Origin: Paenibacillus_AB hodogayensis
GTDB taxonomy: Bacteria; Bacillota; Bacilli; Paenibacillales; NBRC-103111
Direction of reading: 5' to 3'
DNA length: 64,000 nt
Assembly: GCF_039536325.1 (NCBI RefSeq)
Contig: NZ_BAAAYO010000014.1
Span: 248,001-312,000, forward strand
In this document: piece by piece, positions 51,767 to 59,908 of the stretch
Layout: each line of letters opens with the position of its first letter
Numbering within the stretch: the first letter of the stretch is position 1
The notes under the pieces: model-generated
What the model was told of the DNA's origin: nothing
Databases searched by the model: none
What the model saw: only the letters and a program-made list of their open reading frames with translations
Program-made: the position numbers and the translations under genes

Positions 51767-52804
51767 CTATTCCAGACCCAAATAGCGGAACATGTCGTTC
51801 AACATCGCTTTGGCCGCCAGCGGTCCGGCTCCGAAGTTCCATGTGATCGGATCGGCTTTGATCACTTTTCCGGTTTTAACCGCATTCAAGCTTTTCCATA
51901 ACGGGTGCGACGTCCACTCCTCCTGCAGCTTCGGCACATTTTCCTGTCCCGGCAGCGGGGTCGTAATATCGAAAATGTAATCCGCATCGAATTGCGGTAT
52001 ATGCTCCTTGGACGTAATGTCGAGACCCGATCCGGAGAATGTCACCTGCTGCGCCTTGGGTACCCCCAGTCCGAGCTCCCGCATGAACAAGCCCGGGAAG
52101 CCTTTCAAATAAACTTTGACGCTATTGTCCCGCTGTACCCGAATGACCGACACGGTCGTCGTCTCCAGCTTAGCACCCATCTTCTTCTTGAAATCCGCTA
52201 CGCGGGAATTCCACTCCTTCATGATGCGCTCGGCCTGCTCCTGCTTGCCGAGCGCTTCGCCTGCGAGTCGCAAATTATCTTTCCAATCGGCCAAATCCTC
52301 GGTAACGACGGTAGGCGCGATCGCCTCCAGCTGCGGCACGATTTTCTCATGACGGGTTTTGGTGGCGATGATCAGGTCCGGCTTGAGGGCAAGAATCGCT
52401 TCCAGATTCGGCTGCCCTTCGTCCCCCAGACTTTTCACTCCGCTCATGTCCCCCAAATACTTGAACCACGGCTTCTGGTCCGTCGACTCGACCGCCCCGA
52501 CGGGTTTCACGCCCAGTGCCGCGCCTACGTCGTTCATGCTTTGAAATAAATAGACGACCCGCTCCGGCGTTTTTTTCAGCGTCGCCGTACCCATGGCGTG
52601 TTTGATCGTTCTCTCCGCCTGGGCGCTCTTGCCTCCTCCGCTCGAATCCTTGCTCGAACTGGAGCTCTCTTTGGATGCCCCCGCTTCCTTCGAAACGGTT
52701 GCCGCTCCGGGGGCTCCGCCTCCCCCGACTGAACCAGCCGAACCGCAGCCTGCCGCGATCAGCAGGGTTAGCGCAAATAACAAGACGATACGGATGTGTT
52801 TCAT
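51767..52804 (-). CDS. Iron-siderophore-binding lipoprotein
   Basis: About 345 residues. The lipobox is LLFALTLLIAAGCGSAG. A Ser/Gly/Lys-rich linker follows (residues ~25-65), then a class III periplasmic-binding fold: RTIKHAMGTATLKKTPERVV, NLEAILALKPDLIIATKTRH and GSGLDITSKEHIPQFDADYI. It captures ferric siderophore outside the cell. The ATG at 52804 fits the signal peptide, with AGGGG about 9 bases upstream; the frame is open to 52882. A Fur-like box lies 26 bases before the start. It is divergent from the Btr-like regulator. Confidence 0.93.
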   Translation of the reverse strand: MKHIRIVLLFALTLLIAAGCGSAGSVGGGGAPGAATVSKEAGASKESSSSSKDSSGGGKSAQAERTIKHAMGTATLKKTPERVVYLFQSMNDVGAALGVKPVGAVESTDQKPWFKYLGDMSGVKSLGDEGQPNLEAILALKPDLIIATKTRHEKIVPQLEAIAPTVVTEDLADWKDNLRLAGEALGKQEQAERIMKEWNSRVADFKKKMGAKLETTTVSVIRVQRDNSVKVYLKGFPGLFMRELGLGVPKAQQVTFSGSGLDITSKEHIPQFDADYIFDITTPLPGQENVPKLQEEWTSHPLWKSLNAVKTGKVIKADPITWNFGAGPLAAKAMLNDMFRYLGLE

Positions 52805-52829
52805 GGTTGTCGTCCCCTTATAATGATAT

Positions 52830-52844
52830 TGAGAATCTTTATCA
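52830..52844. promoter_or_regulatory. Fur-like box upstream of the siderophore operon
   Basis: TGAGAATCTTTATCA matches the 7-1-7 Fur consensus TGATAATNATTATCA with two mismatches. It lies 26 bases before the lipoprotein start. Confidence 0.75.
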
Positions 52845-52942
52845 ATTATAAGGACGAACAGCAAAACATGTACATACAGCATTGTATCCGGATTTCATAC
52901 ACAATTTTGCAAACAGCTGCATTCAACGTATGGTATACTTAC

Positions 52943-52957
52943 TGAGAATGGTTATCA
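52943..52957. promoter_or_regulatory. Fur-like box upstream of the Btr-type regulator
   Basis: TGAGAATGGTTATCA matches the 7-1-7 Fur consensus with two mismatches, about 40 bases before the regulator's start codon. Confidence 0.75.
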
Positions 52958-52998
52958 TCCTAACAATCATCTTACGCAAGCGAAAGGGAGCCGGTCTT

Positions 52999-54591
52999 AT
53001 GACCCGAAAGATCGCCAACGATCGATTCATGCTGCTGTTTACTTCGATCCATCTACGACGACTGGCGAAAGGCAGGACGACGCGGGCGCATAACGTCCCG
53101 GTCCCCTTGCTGTGCTATATACTCAAGGGAGTTGGGACGCTGCGGCTCGATCAAGCTTTCTACCGGCTTCAGCCGGATCAACTGTTCTTCATCGCGCCAG
53201 GAACCGCGCTTGAAGCCGCCTCGGATTTCGAAGAGGTCGAATATTTCCTGCTCTCGCTCGAAGGTCTGGCGCTTGACGCGCAGCTCGAACGATCTCCGGC
53301 TCGCATCGATTACGATTCGGCCTATCTTCCGCTTGCACCGGGCAAAATCCATATCCATCATACGTCTCCCGTCCCGGAAAAGCTGTTCATGCTCCATGAG
53401 TCGTACCGAAAATCGGCGAGTTCCGGCTTCTTGCTGAATGCCCGTTTCCAGGAGCTGATTTATTTCATCGTAGCAGGGCTGAACGGAATTGCCGGGACTG
53501 CGGAAACCGATAACGGAATCGAGAGAAGCATCGAATATATTCATGACCACTATAGGGATAAAATCAGGCTGGATACGTTGTCGCGCATCGCCGGCTTCAC
53601 GCCTACCTCTTATTCCCGCGAATTCAAGAAGCTGAAAGGCTTGTCTCCCTTCGAATACTTAAACCATTACCGGATTGCCCAGGCAAAACAAATGCTCGCG
53701 GAACGCAACCGTTCGGTCAAGGACGTTGCGGCCTCCAGCGGCTTCGCGAGCGAGTTTTACTTCAGCCGCATGTTCAAACGGGAAACCGGCATTCCGCCTA
53801 CTCTTTACATGAAGCGCAAACAGACGAAGGTGGCGGTCGCTTCCTGCATGCGCGTTCAGGACAATCTGCATTCGCTGGGGCTGGAAACCGTCTTCGCGAC
53901 AAATTGCCACCGCAGCAAAATGATCGGCGTCGAGGAACACCGCCGCCTTGTGGCAGAGCGGCTCGAGCAGCTCCGCCAGGCGGAGCCCGAACTGATCCTG
54001 TGCGATCACCATCATCTCCCCTATGTGGAGCAATTGAAGCAGATCGCGCCTACCGTAATGTTTGAATTGATCGCTGACTGGAGAGCGGTCCATACGCGGC
54101 TAGCCGAAATCGTGGGCAGGGAGAATGAAGCGGAGCGCAATTTCAAACGGATGAACGTTGAGGTCGAGCAAGCCGGCAATCGGATCAGGAAGCGTTTCGG
54201 TCAGGAAACCGTCACGGTGATGAAGCTCGCCCATAAGCTGATACGCGTACAAGGAACCATTCGCCATCCGCTTAATTTGCTCCTATACTCGGAGCTCGGT
54301 TTAAGACCCGGAGCATGCGTTCCCGCTTACGACGCGATCGTGGAGTTTGCACCCGACAAGTTCCCGGATATGGGAACCGATCATCTGTTTATTCAGCATT
54401 CGATCGATCCCGGCGACGACCGATTGTTACGACCGATCCGGCAAACTCCGCAATGGCACTCCACCAGGGCCGTCAGCAACGGGTGTATTTATTCCGTCCC
54501 GAATTGGGTTGCCATGAGCTGGTCACCGCACGGGCGAATGCAAATAATCCGGGAACTGCTAGGAGACGCGCCTCTTGCCCCTCACGAGTGA
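52999..54591 (+). CDS. btr: AraC regulator fused to a siderophore-binding domain (Btr-like)
   Basis: About 530 residues in three parts: an N-terminal cupin-like region (residues ~1-165, LLCYILKGVGTLRLDQAFY), an AraC double helix-turn-helix (~175-275, IRLDTLSRIAGFTPTSYSRE and VKDVAASSGFASEFYFSRMF), and a C-terminal ~250-residue class III binding-protein domain (NLHSLGLETVFATN, AEPELILCDHHHLPYVEQL). B. subtilis Btr has the same architecture and activates siderophore uptake genes when it binds the siderophore. AAAGGGAG precedes the ATG at 52999. The divergent importer is the obvious target. It overlaps the nadR end by 10 bases, convergently. Confidence 0.9.
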   Translation: MTRKIANDRFMLLFTSIHLRRLAKGRTTRAHNVPVPLLCYILKGVGTLRLDQAFYRLQPDQLFFIAPGTALEAASDFEEVEYFLLSLEGLALDAQLERSPARIDYDSAYLPLAPGKIHIHHTSPVPEKLFMLHESYRKSASSGFLLNARFQELIYFIVAGLNGIAGTAETDNGIERSIEYIHDHYRDKIRLDTLSRIAGFTPTSYSREFKKLKGLSPFEYLNHYRIAQAKQMLAERNRSVKDVAASSGFASEFYFSRMFKRETGIPPTLYMKRKQTKVAVASCMRVQDNLHSLGLETVFATNCHRSKMIGVEEHRRLVAERLEQLRQAEPELILCDHHHLPYVEQLKQIAPTVMFELIADWRAVHTRLAEIVGRENEAERNFKRMNVEVEQAGNRIRKRFGQETVTVMKLAHKLIRVQGTIRHPLNLLLYSELGLRPGACVPAYDAIVEFAPDKFPDMGTDHLFIQHSIDPGDDRLLRPIRQTPQWHSTRAVSNGCIYSVPNWVAMSWSPHGRMQIIRELLGDAPLAPHE

Positions 54592-55634
54592 TCCCTGTTC
54601 GGAACCGCAAGATCCCCCAGCCCGCCGTACTTCGCATATTGGCGCACCGCCGCTTCCACGCGCTCCATTCTCTTCTCCAGCGAGCCTTCGAGCGTGACGA
54701 ACGGAATATGGCGGATCAGCAAATCGGCGCGAATCTGCTTCTGGAACTTGCGTCGGTGCACGTCCCCGGAGCGGTCCGGCGTATCGTCGTACGGAATATC
54801 GTCGGCGCACAGAAACACCAGATCATAGCGGGACGCCGCGCGTTCGGCCAGCTCGCGCAACCGGGGCAGCGCGAAGCCGTGGTAATCGAGCGCGAACATA
54901 TAGGTCGTGATGGCGTTCGTATCGACAAACAGCACGTCGCGCGCTTCCGCCGTCAGCGCCTCCTCCCGTTCCAGGTGCCCCTCGGCGATCTCCACCATTT
55001 GCTCGGGAGCAAGACGGCGGTCGACATGATGGCGCTCCCAGTATTCGCGCCCGTATTCGGGCATCCACACCGTCCCGAGACGTTCGGCCATGGCTTGGGC
55101 GACGGTCGTTTTCCCCGTCGAGGGCGCCCCGAGGAACACCGCCTTGACCACCAAGTCCCGGTAAACGATCGGATCGAGAAAGGAGCGGTGCTCGTAGGGA
55201 GCTCGGCGAACGGCGGTCCCGGATACGGGAACGGCGATCCGCGCCGGGTCGACCCGGCGGTCGACGGCCCCGAGCGCCTCGCTCATATGCTCGCCGTAAC
55301 GCTCGCTGGAATAAAAATGCGTCACTTTCCGGCCGTCGAGCAGCTTCAGGACGTATTGCTCCTGCATCCGCATAATTTCCGGGGTGTACCCGGTCTCCGT
55401 CGGTCCGTCCCAGGCTTCCAGCACTTCCACGTCCGGATATAGCCGGCGAATCCAGCCCGCCCTTACGGGCAGCGGAATGGAGATCGTCTCCGGACAATCG
55501 TAGATGATGACGATGACCCGGTCCGTTTCCGCCAGCGCCGTTTCCACTAGCAGCTGATGTCCTTTATGAAAAGGGGCGAATTTGCCCAGTGTCAATCCTA
55601 CCGTTCCCGTATCGCGTTCGCGACGTTCAGCCAT
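54582..55634 (-). CDS. nadR: NadR-like NMN adenylyltransferase / nicotinamide riboside kinase
   Basis: 350 residues. The N-terminal nucleotidyltransferase has GKFAPFHKGHQLLVE (HxGH motif) and VSGTAVRRAPYEH, an ISGTxVR-like motif. The C-terminal kinase domain has Walker A VFLGAPSTGKTTVAQ and FVDTNAITTYMFA. It lacks the N-terminal DNA-binding domain of enterobacterial NadR. Together the domains turn nicotinamide riboside into NAD. It overlaps the end of pnuC by 8 bases; GGGGAGGAAG precedes the ATG. Together they form a salvage operon: PnuC imports and NadR traps by phosphorylation. Confidence 0.93.
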   Translation of the reverse strand: MAERRERDTGTVGLTLGKFAPFHKGHQLLVETALAETDRVIVIIYDCPETISIPLPVRAGWIRRLYPDVEVLEAWDGPTETGYTPEIMRMQEQYVLKLLDGRKVTHFYSSERYGEHMSEALGAVDRRVDPARIAVPVSGTAVRRAPYEHRSFLDPIVYRDLVVKAVFLGAPSTGKTTVAQAMAERLGTVWMPEYGREYWERHHVDRRLAPEQMVEIAEGHLEREEALTAEARDVLFVDTNAITTYMFALDYHGFALPRLRELAERAASRYDLVFLCADDIPYDDTPDRSGDVHRRKFQKQIRADLLIRHIPFVTLEGSLEKRMERVEAAVRQYAKYGGLGDLAVPNRDHS

Positions 55635-56271
55635 CCGTTCTTCCTCCCCGCTGTATAGCGTATTGCGCCTTCCAGCCGAACAAGCCGGCGGTGGCGATAC
55701 CCAGATAAACTACGTACAGGACCGCGACTGCATCCAGTCCTTTGTAAGCGTACAGGCCAATGGAAAGCACGTCGACGACGATCCACACATACCAGTTTTC
55801 CAATACCTTCTTCGAAAGCAAATATTGGGCGATGAGACTGAGAACGGCGATCAGCGCATCCGCGTACGGAATTGAGGCGTCCGTGTACCGATGCAGCAGG
55901 AAGCCCCAGACGACGGAGGCCGCGATCAGGAACAGTACGAGCCAGCCCGCTTCGGCTCGGGCAATTCTCGAGGTGGGACGCACCTTGGCATCCCCCCGTC
56001 CGCTCAGCCAGACGATCCAGCCGTACAGCCCCAGAGCGAAGAAAAACAATTGAAGCGTCATATCCGCATAAAGCTTCACGTCATAAAACATATAAAAAAA
56101 GCACGCTACGTTCACCAGGCCAATCGGCCAAGCCCAAATGTGCTCCCTGGCGGTCAGCCAGACGCTGAGCAGCCCGGTAAGGGAAGCGATCGCCTCGAGC
56201 GGCGTCGACGACGTGTAGAGAATCAGACCGGTACCAAGCGCGAGTCCGAGCCACAGCAGCCTTTTGTTCAT
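55627..56271 (-). CDS. pnuC: PnuC nicotinamide riboside transporter
   Basis: 214 residues with seven predicted spans. Family features are WPIGLVNVACFFYMFYDVKLYADM and NWYVWIVVDVLSIGLYAYKG, including the substrate-binding aromatic and Asn residues of the PnuC/SWEET-like fold. It facilitates diffusion of nicotinamide riboside across the membrane. AAAGGAGTG precedes the ATG at 56271. It is the first gene of the pnuC-nadR pair; a palindromic operator lies about 50 bases upstream. Confidence 0.93.
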   Translation of the reverse strand: MNKRLLWLGLALGTGLILYTSSTPLEAIASLTGLLSVWLTAREHIWAWPIGLVNVACFFYMFYDVKLYADMTLQLFFFALGLYGWIVWLSGRGDAKVRPTSRIARAEAGWLVLFLIAASVVWGFLLHRYTDASIPYADALIAVLSLIAQYLLSKKVLENWYVWIVVDVLSIGLYAYKGLDAVAVLYVVYLGIATAGLFGWKAQYAIQRGGRTDG

Positions 56272-56322
56272 AGGCGATGCACTCCTTTGTTTATCAATAT
56301 TGTCGTTTTGATATTTTCATTA

Positions 56323-56339
56323 TGACTTTATAAAAGTCA
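56323..56339. promoter_or_regulatory. Palindromic operator upstream of pnuC-nadR
   Basis: TGACTTTATAAAAGTCA is a 17-bp palindrome with 7-bp perfect arms, 52 bases before pnuC. NAD salvage genes are often under NiaR or NrtR control, but this exact site matches neither consensus that I remember. Confidence 0.55.
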
Positions 56340-56471
56340 GTTGTCAATCCTCAAAAAAAATCGCTCCCGGCGGTGCGGATCGAAAAACGAACGATCCGGC
56401 GCCGACGGAAGCGGCTCAACTTCTTGTATGCTTGCTTCTGCCTTGCTCAGCCTGGACTCGGCAGGCGGCCG

Positions 56472-57911
56472 TTACGTGCCTTTGACCGTGGCCAAGGGCT
56501 TGCATTTCGCCACTACCCGAGCCAGGCCGGCTCCGGTGACGCTCTCGATAATCTGGTCGACATCCTTGTACGCTTGCGGCGACTCGTCGATGATCGACTC
56601 CAGCGTCCGCTGGTTGACCACGACTTCCGCATCGGTGCCTACCCCGAGCGCAGCCCGGAATTCCTCGACGCTGACAAGCCGCTTGGTGGCGCTGCGCGAG
56701 CGGATACGTCCGGCCCCATGGCAGATCGAATAATAGTTGTCGCGTCCTCCCGGCTCGCCGACCATCAGGTATGACGCCGTGCCCATCGAGCCCGGGATAA
56801 GCGCCGGATGGCCCGTCTCCCGGTAAGGTGCCGGATTGTCCGGATGACCGGCAGGAAGCGCCCGCGTAGCGCCTTTGCGATGGACGAAGCAAGCGGTGCC
56901 GTCATGCTCCTCTTCCCAAGCGTAGTTATGCATCAGATCGTAGAGCGTGGACAGCTCGGTCTTCGTCCCGAAGACGTCGCGGAACGCCTCGCGGATGCCA
57001 TAGGCGATTAGATGCCGGTTCGCGACGGCGTAGTTGAGCGCCGAGTACAGCAGATTGACGTACGCCTGCCCGGCGTCCGTCTCGAGCGGGGCGAAGATCA
57101 ACCGGGGATCGGCTGTTCCCAAGCCGAGTGCGCGCATCGTCTTGGCCACTTCCGTGCCGCAATGCTGATGGACGGCGCCGCCCCAGGCCCGCGAGCCCGA
57201 GTGGATCATTACGACGACCTGACCGTCGAATAGCCCCCACGCCTCCGCAACGCCGCGGCTGCTTTCGTCGATCTGCACCTCCTGGATTTCGGCGAAATGA
57301 TTGCCATTGCCAAGCGTGCCCAGTTGCCGGTGCGAACGGTGCCACACCGACTCGGGAAAGCGGTCCAGATGGCTTTCGTCGAAGCCGAATTTGGCGCTTT
57401 CCACGTGGGTCAGCGAAGTCGCCTTGCGAGGCGTATAGCTGTCCGGCACGTATTTATTCGGCAAACCGTGCAAGCCTTTGCGGATGACATGCTCCAGCCG
57501 GATATCCGAGAAGTGCCCCCTGCGGTGTTCCTCGGTCGGCAAGTACCCTTCGATCGCCTTCACCAGCTTGCGGCGCTGCCGGACGTCGCGAAGCTCCTCG
57601 GCGTGCAGCCGTGTCAGATGGACGCGCATGCCGCAGCCGATATCGGAGCCGACGATCGACGGGGATACGTATCCTCCCGCGGCGTTCCAGACGGCCGTTG
57701 TACCGATGCACGTGCCGGTGCCGACATGAACGTCGGGGGTGTAGCTCATATAAACCCGTTCCGGAATTTGCAGATTGTTGTTGGCCATCTCGAACACCTT
57801 GTAGTCCAAGGAGCCGAACAGCGCATCCGAAGCATACACGCTGAGTGGTCCAGCCGGCAGCTCCAGCCGCTTGCAATATGGGTTTTTACTATCATTAGCA
57901 ATCTTAAACAT
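56472..57911 (-). CDS. rtcB: RtcB-type RNA ligase
   Basis: 479 residues, longer than E. coli RtcB (408) and like archaeal ones. The metal-site Asp-Cys pair is in VGSDIGCGMRVHL, with further metal ligands in LGNGNHFAEI and IHSGSRAWGG, and the guanylylated His in YSICHGAGRIRSRSAT. It joins 2',3'-cyclic phosphate and 5'-OH RNA ends using GTP and Mn2+, healing cut tRNAs or other RNAs. The ATG at 57911 begins MFKIANDSKNPYCKR. GAGAGG lies about 10 bases upstream. No archease or rtcA gene is adjacent. An intrinsic terminator lies 38 bases before the start codon. Confidence 0.94.
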   Translation of the reverse strand: MFKIANDSKNPYCKRLELPAGPLSVYASDALFGSLDYKVFEMANNNLQIPERVYMSYTPDVHVGTGTCIGTTAVWNAAGGYVSPSIVGSDIGCGMRVHLTRLHAEELRDVRQRRKLVKAIEGYLPTEEHRRGHFSDIRLEHVIRKGLHGLPNKYVPDSYTPRKATSLTHVESAKFGFDESHLDRFPESVWHRSHRQLGTLGNGNHFAEIQEVQIDESSRGVAEAWGLFDGQVVVMIHSGSRAWGGAVHQHCGTEVAKTMRALGLGTADPRLIFAPLETDAGQAYVNLLYSALNYAVANRHLIAYGIREAFRDVFGTKTELSTLYDLMHNYAWEEEHDGTACFVHRKGATRALPAGHPDNPAPYRETGHPALIPGSMGTASYLMVGEPGGRDNYYSICHGAGRIRSRSATKRLVSVEEFRAALGVGTDAEVVVNQRTLESIIDESPQAYKDVDQIIESVTGAGLARVVAKCKPLATVKGT

Positions 57912-57948
57912 AGTCGAATAACCTCTCTTATTATGAAAAAATGAACGC

Positions 57949-57979
57949 AAAAAAGCCGCGGACCCCAAATGTCCGCGGC
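57949..57979 (-). terminator. Intrinsic terminator just upstream of rtcB
   Basis: GCCGCGGAC/GTCCGCGGC is a perfect 9-bp stem with a 7-base loop, followed on the minus strand by TTTTTT. It lies between the short upstream reading frame and rtcB, so it must be read through for rtcB to be transcribed from the 58182-58211 promoter. Confidence 0.85.
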
Positions 57980-58040
57980 GGATTCCCTAGCGATCTATCG
58001 GCTAGCCCGCTGCCTGCCAAACAACAGACAGCGCTGGCTA

Positions 58041-58148
58041 TCATGCGACGATAACCCGAACAGACCGAGAACCGGAAAACGGACATATGCGGTTGAACAA
58101 ATCGGAAAACAGGCGCGCCTTGCGCAACGAGCGAATATCGCGGTTCAT
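58041..58148 (-). CDS. Short Arg-rich reading frame upstream of rtcB (candidate leader peptide)
   Basis: 35 codons (37 if the ATG at 58154 is used): MNRDIRSLRKARLFSDLF, then NRICPFSGSRSVRVIVA. It has seven Arg, an excellent ribosome binding site (AAAGGAGG, 9 bases before this ATG), a near-consensus promoter upstream and an intrinsic terminator about 60 bases downstream. So it forms a complete transcription unit between the germination operon and rtcB. I recognise no family. It may be a leader peptide that governs readthrough into rtcB, or an independent small protein. Confidence 0.6.
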   Translation of the reverse strand: MNRDIRSLRKARLFSDLFNRICPFSGSRSVRVIVA

Positions 58149-58181
58149 GTTCATCGGCCTCCTTTGAAAAATATAGCTCTT

Positions 58182-58211
58182 ATCTTAACGTCGGCAACGG
58201 TTTGCTGTCAA
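58182..58211 (-). promoter_or_regulatory. Sigma-A promoter of the rtcB leader unit
   Basis: On the minus strand a perfect TTGACA (58211-58206) and TAAGAT (58187-58182) are separated by 18 bases, with the AAAGGAGG ribosome binding site shortly after. Confidence 0.75.
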
Positions 58212-58345
58212 TAGGACTATGGGAACGGTCCGGAAAAAGGGCGTTGCCCGGATGGCGGCCGGTCAGCCGTCTCCTCCCAAGGCGTATAAATCGATACGCC
58301 TGGTCAATACTGGTCGTAAAAGCCAATGATCAGGTGGAATCAATC

Positions 58346-59872
58346 ATGTCACGAGCCAATGAACCCCTGTTCCAGGAGCTGAGCCTGCCGGAGAAGCTGC
58401 AACGACTGCGGCTTACCTTCGGCAACAGCAGTGACCTGGTTACCCGGGAGCTTGCCCCCGATCCGGCCGGATATACGCCTGCCGCGATTATATATATGGA
58501 CGGTATCGTCAACATCTTGTCCGTCAACGAAATCGTCGACTCGCTGCTGCAGATGACCTACCAAGTGGACCCCGACGCGGAGCGGTCCGCGCCGGAGTGG
58601 CGCCAACTGCTTTCGCGCGTGCCGATACCTTCCGGACATATCCGCAACCTGACCAACGTGCCGGATATCGAGATGGCCATCCTCTCGGGGGAAACGGTCA
58701 TGCTGCTCGAGCACAGCGACGAATATATCGCCATCGATACGATCGGCGGCGAGAAACGCACCGTCGGCGAGCCGTCCACGGAAACCGTCGTGCGCGGTCC
58801 GCGGGAAGGGTTTACGGAAAATTTGCGCACGAATGCCGCGCTGGTCCGCCGGAAAATCAAAGATACGAATCTGTGGCTGGAGACGAGACGAATCGGGCGC
58901 ATCACGAAGACCGATGTCGGTATCATGTTCCTTAACGGCATTGCCCAGGACAGCGTGGTGCAGGAAATCCGCGCCCGGCTCGACCGGATCGACATCGACG
59001 CCGTTCTGGAGAGCGGCTATATCGAAGAAATGATCCAGGACGAGGCGACTTCGGTCTTCCCGACCATGACCAGCTCGGAGCGGCCGGATACGATCGCCGC
59101 CAATCTGCTGGAAGGACGGGTAGCCATCTTTGTGGACGGCACACCGTTCGTACTGCTTGCTCCGGTGCTGTTCATTCAATTTTTCCAGGCGGCCGAAGAC
59201 TATTACAACCGGTTCAATTTTAGCGTCATCCGGCTGTTGCGGCTGTTTTCGTTCATGATCGCTTTGCTCGGTCCCGCCCTGTATATCGCACTGACGACGT
59301 TCCATCAGGAGGCGATCCCAACCCAGCTCTTGATCAGCCTGGCCGCGCAGCGCGAGGGCGTGCCGTTTCCCGCATTCGTAGAGGCACTCATTATGGAGAT
59401 CACCTTTGAAATATTGCGCGAGGCCGGAGTCCGCATGCCGCGAGCGATCGGGCAAGCCGTCTCGATCGTCGGCGCGCTTGTGCTCGGCGATGCCGCCGTG
59501 CAGGCCGGACTCGTGTCGCCGGCGATGGTTATCGTCGTTTCGCTTACCGCCATATCGAATTTTGTCATTCCCGCTTATGATCTGGCCTTATCCGTACGGC
59601 TGCTGAGGTTCGTTTTCATGATGTTGGCCGCTTCATTCGGCTTATTCGGTATTTCCGTAGGGATGATCGCTCTCGTGGTGCACCTGTGCAGCCTGCGCTC
59701 CTTCGGCGTGCCGTTCATGGCGCCAATGGCCCCGCTGTCGTTAGCCGGACTGAAGGACAGCCTGATTCGGTTTCCATTTTGGCGGCTGCACAAACGTCCG
59801 CGGTTTTTGAGCCCGAACAACCGAGTACGGGAACACAGCTCGGGACCGCGCAAGCCTTCCAGCCGGAAATAA
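58346..59872 (+). CDS. gerKA: Spore germination protein, GerA subunit type
   Basis: About 508 residues. It has a large N-terminal soluble region (residues ~1-240: VTRELAPDPAGYTPAAIIYM, IPSGHIRNL, MLLEHSDEYIAIDT) and about five membrane spans after FVLLAPVLFIQFFQ, with the family block GPALYIALTTFHQEAIPTQL. It ends in a hydrophilic tail. With the B and C subunits it forms a nutrient receptor in the spore inner membrane. AGGTGG lies 8 bases before the ATG at 58346; open frame upstream is not protein-like. A perfect 7-bp dyad (58281-58300) precedes it. The K-type symbol is a guess; the germinant is unknown. Confidence 0.92.
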   Translation: MSRANEPLFQELSLPEKLQRLRLTFGNSSDLVTRELAPDPAGYTPAAIIYMDGIVNILSVNEIVDSLLQMTYQVDPDAERSAPEWRQLLSRVPIPSGHIRNLTNVPDIEMAILSGETVMLLEHSDEYIAIDTIGGEKRTVGEPSTETVVRGPREGFTENLRTNAALVRRKIKDTNLWLETRRIGRITKTDVGIMFLNGIAQDSVVQEIRARLDRIDIDAVLESGYIEEMIQDEATSVFPTMTSSERPDTIAANLLEGRVAIFVDGTPFVLLAPVLFIQFFQAAEDYYNRFNFSVIRLLRLFSFMIALLGPALYIALTTFHQEAIPTQLLISLAAQREGVPFPAFVEALIMEITFEILREAGVRMPRAIGQAVSIVGALVLGDAAVQAGLVSPAMVIVVSLTAISNFVIPAYDLALSVRLLRFVFMMLAASFGLFGISVGMIALVVHLCSLRSFGVPFMAPMAPLSLAGLKDSLIRFPFWRLHKRPRFLSPNNRVREHSSGPRKPSSRK

Positions 59873-59908
59873 CTTGACATTATTCGACAACAAGGGAGTT
59901 ATGCCGAC

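Noticed and set aside
57912..58205. T-box or tRNA-like element before rtcB
   Set aside because: No TGGNACCGCG-type T-box sequence or cloverleaf was seen; the terminator and peptide frame fit attenuation by translation better.
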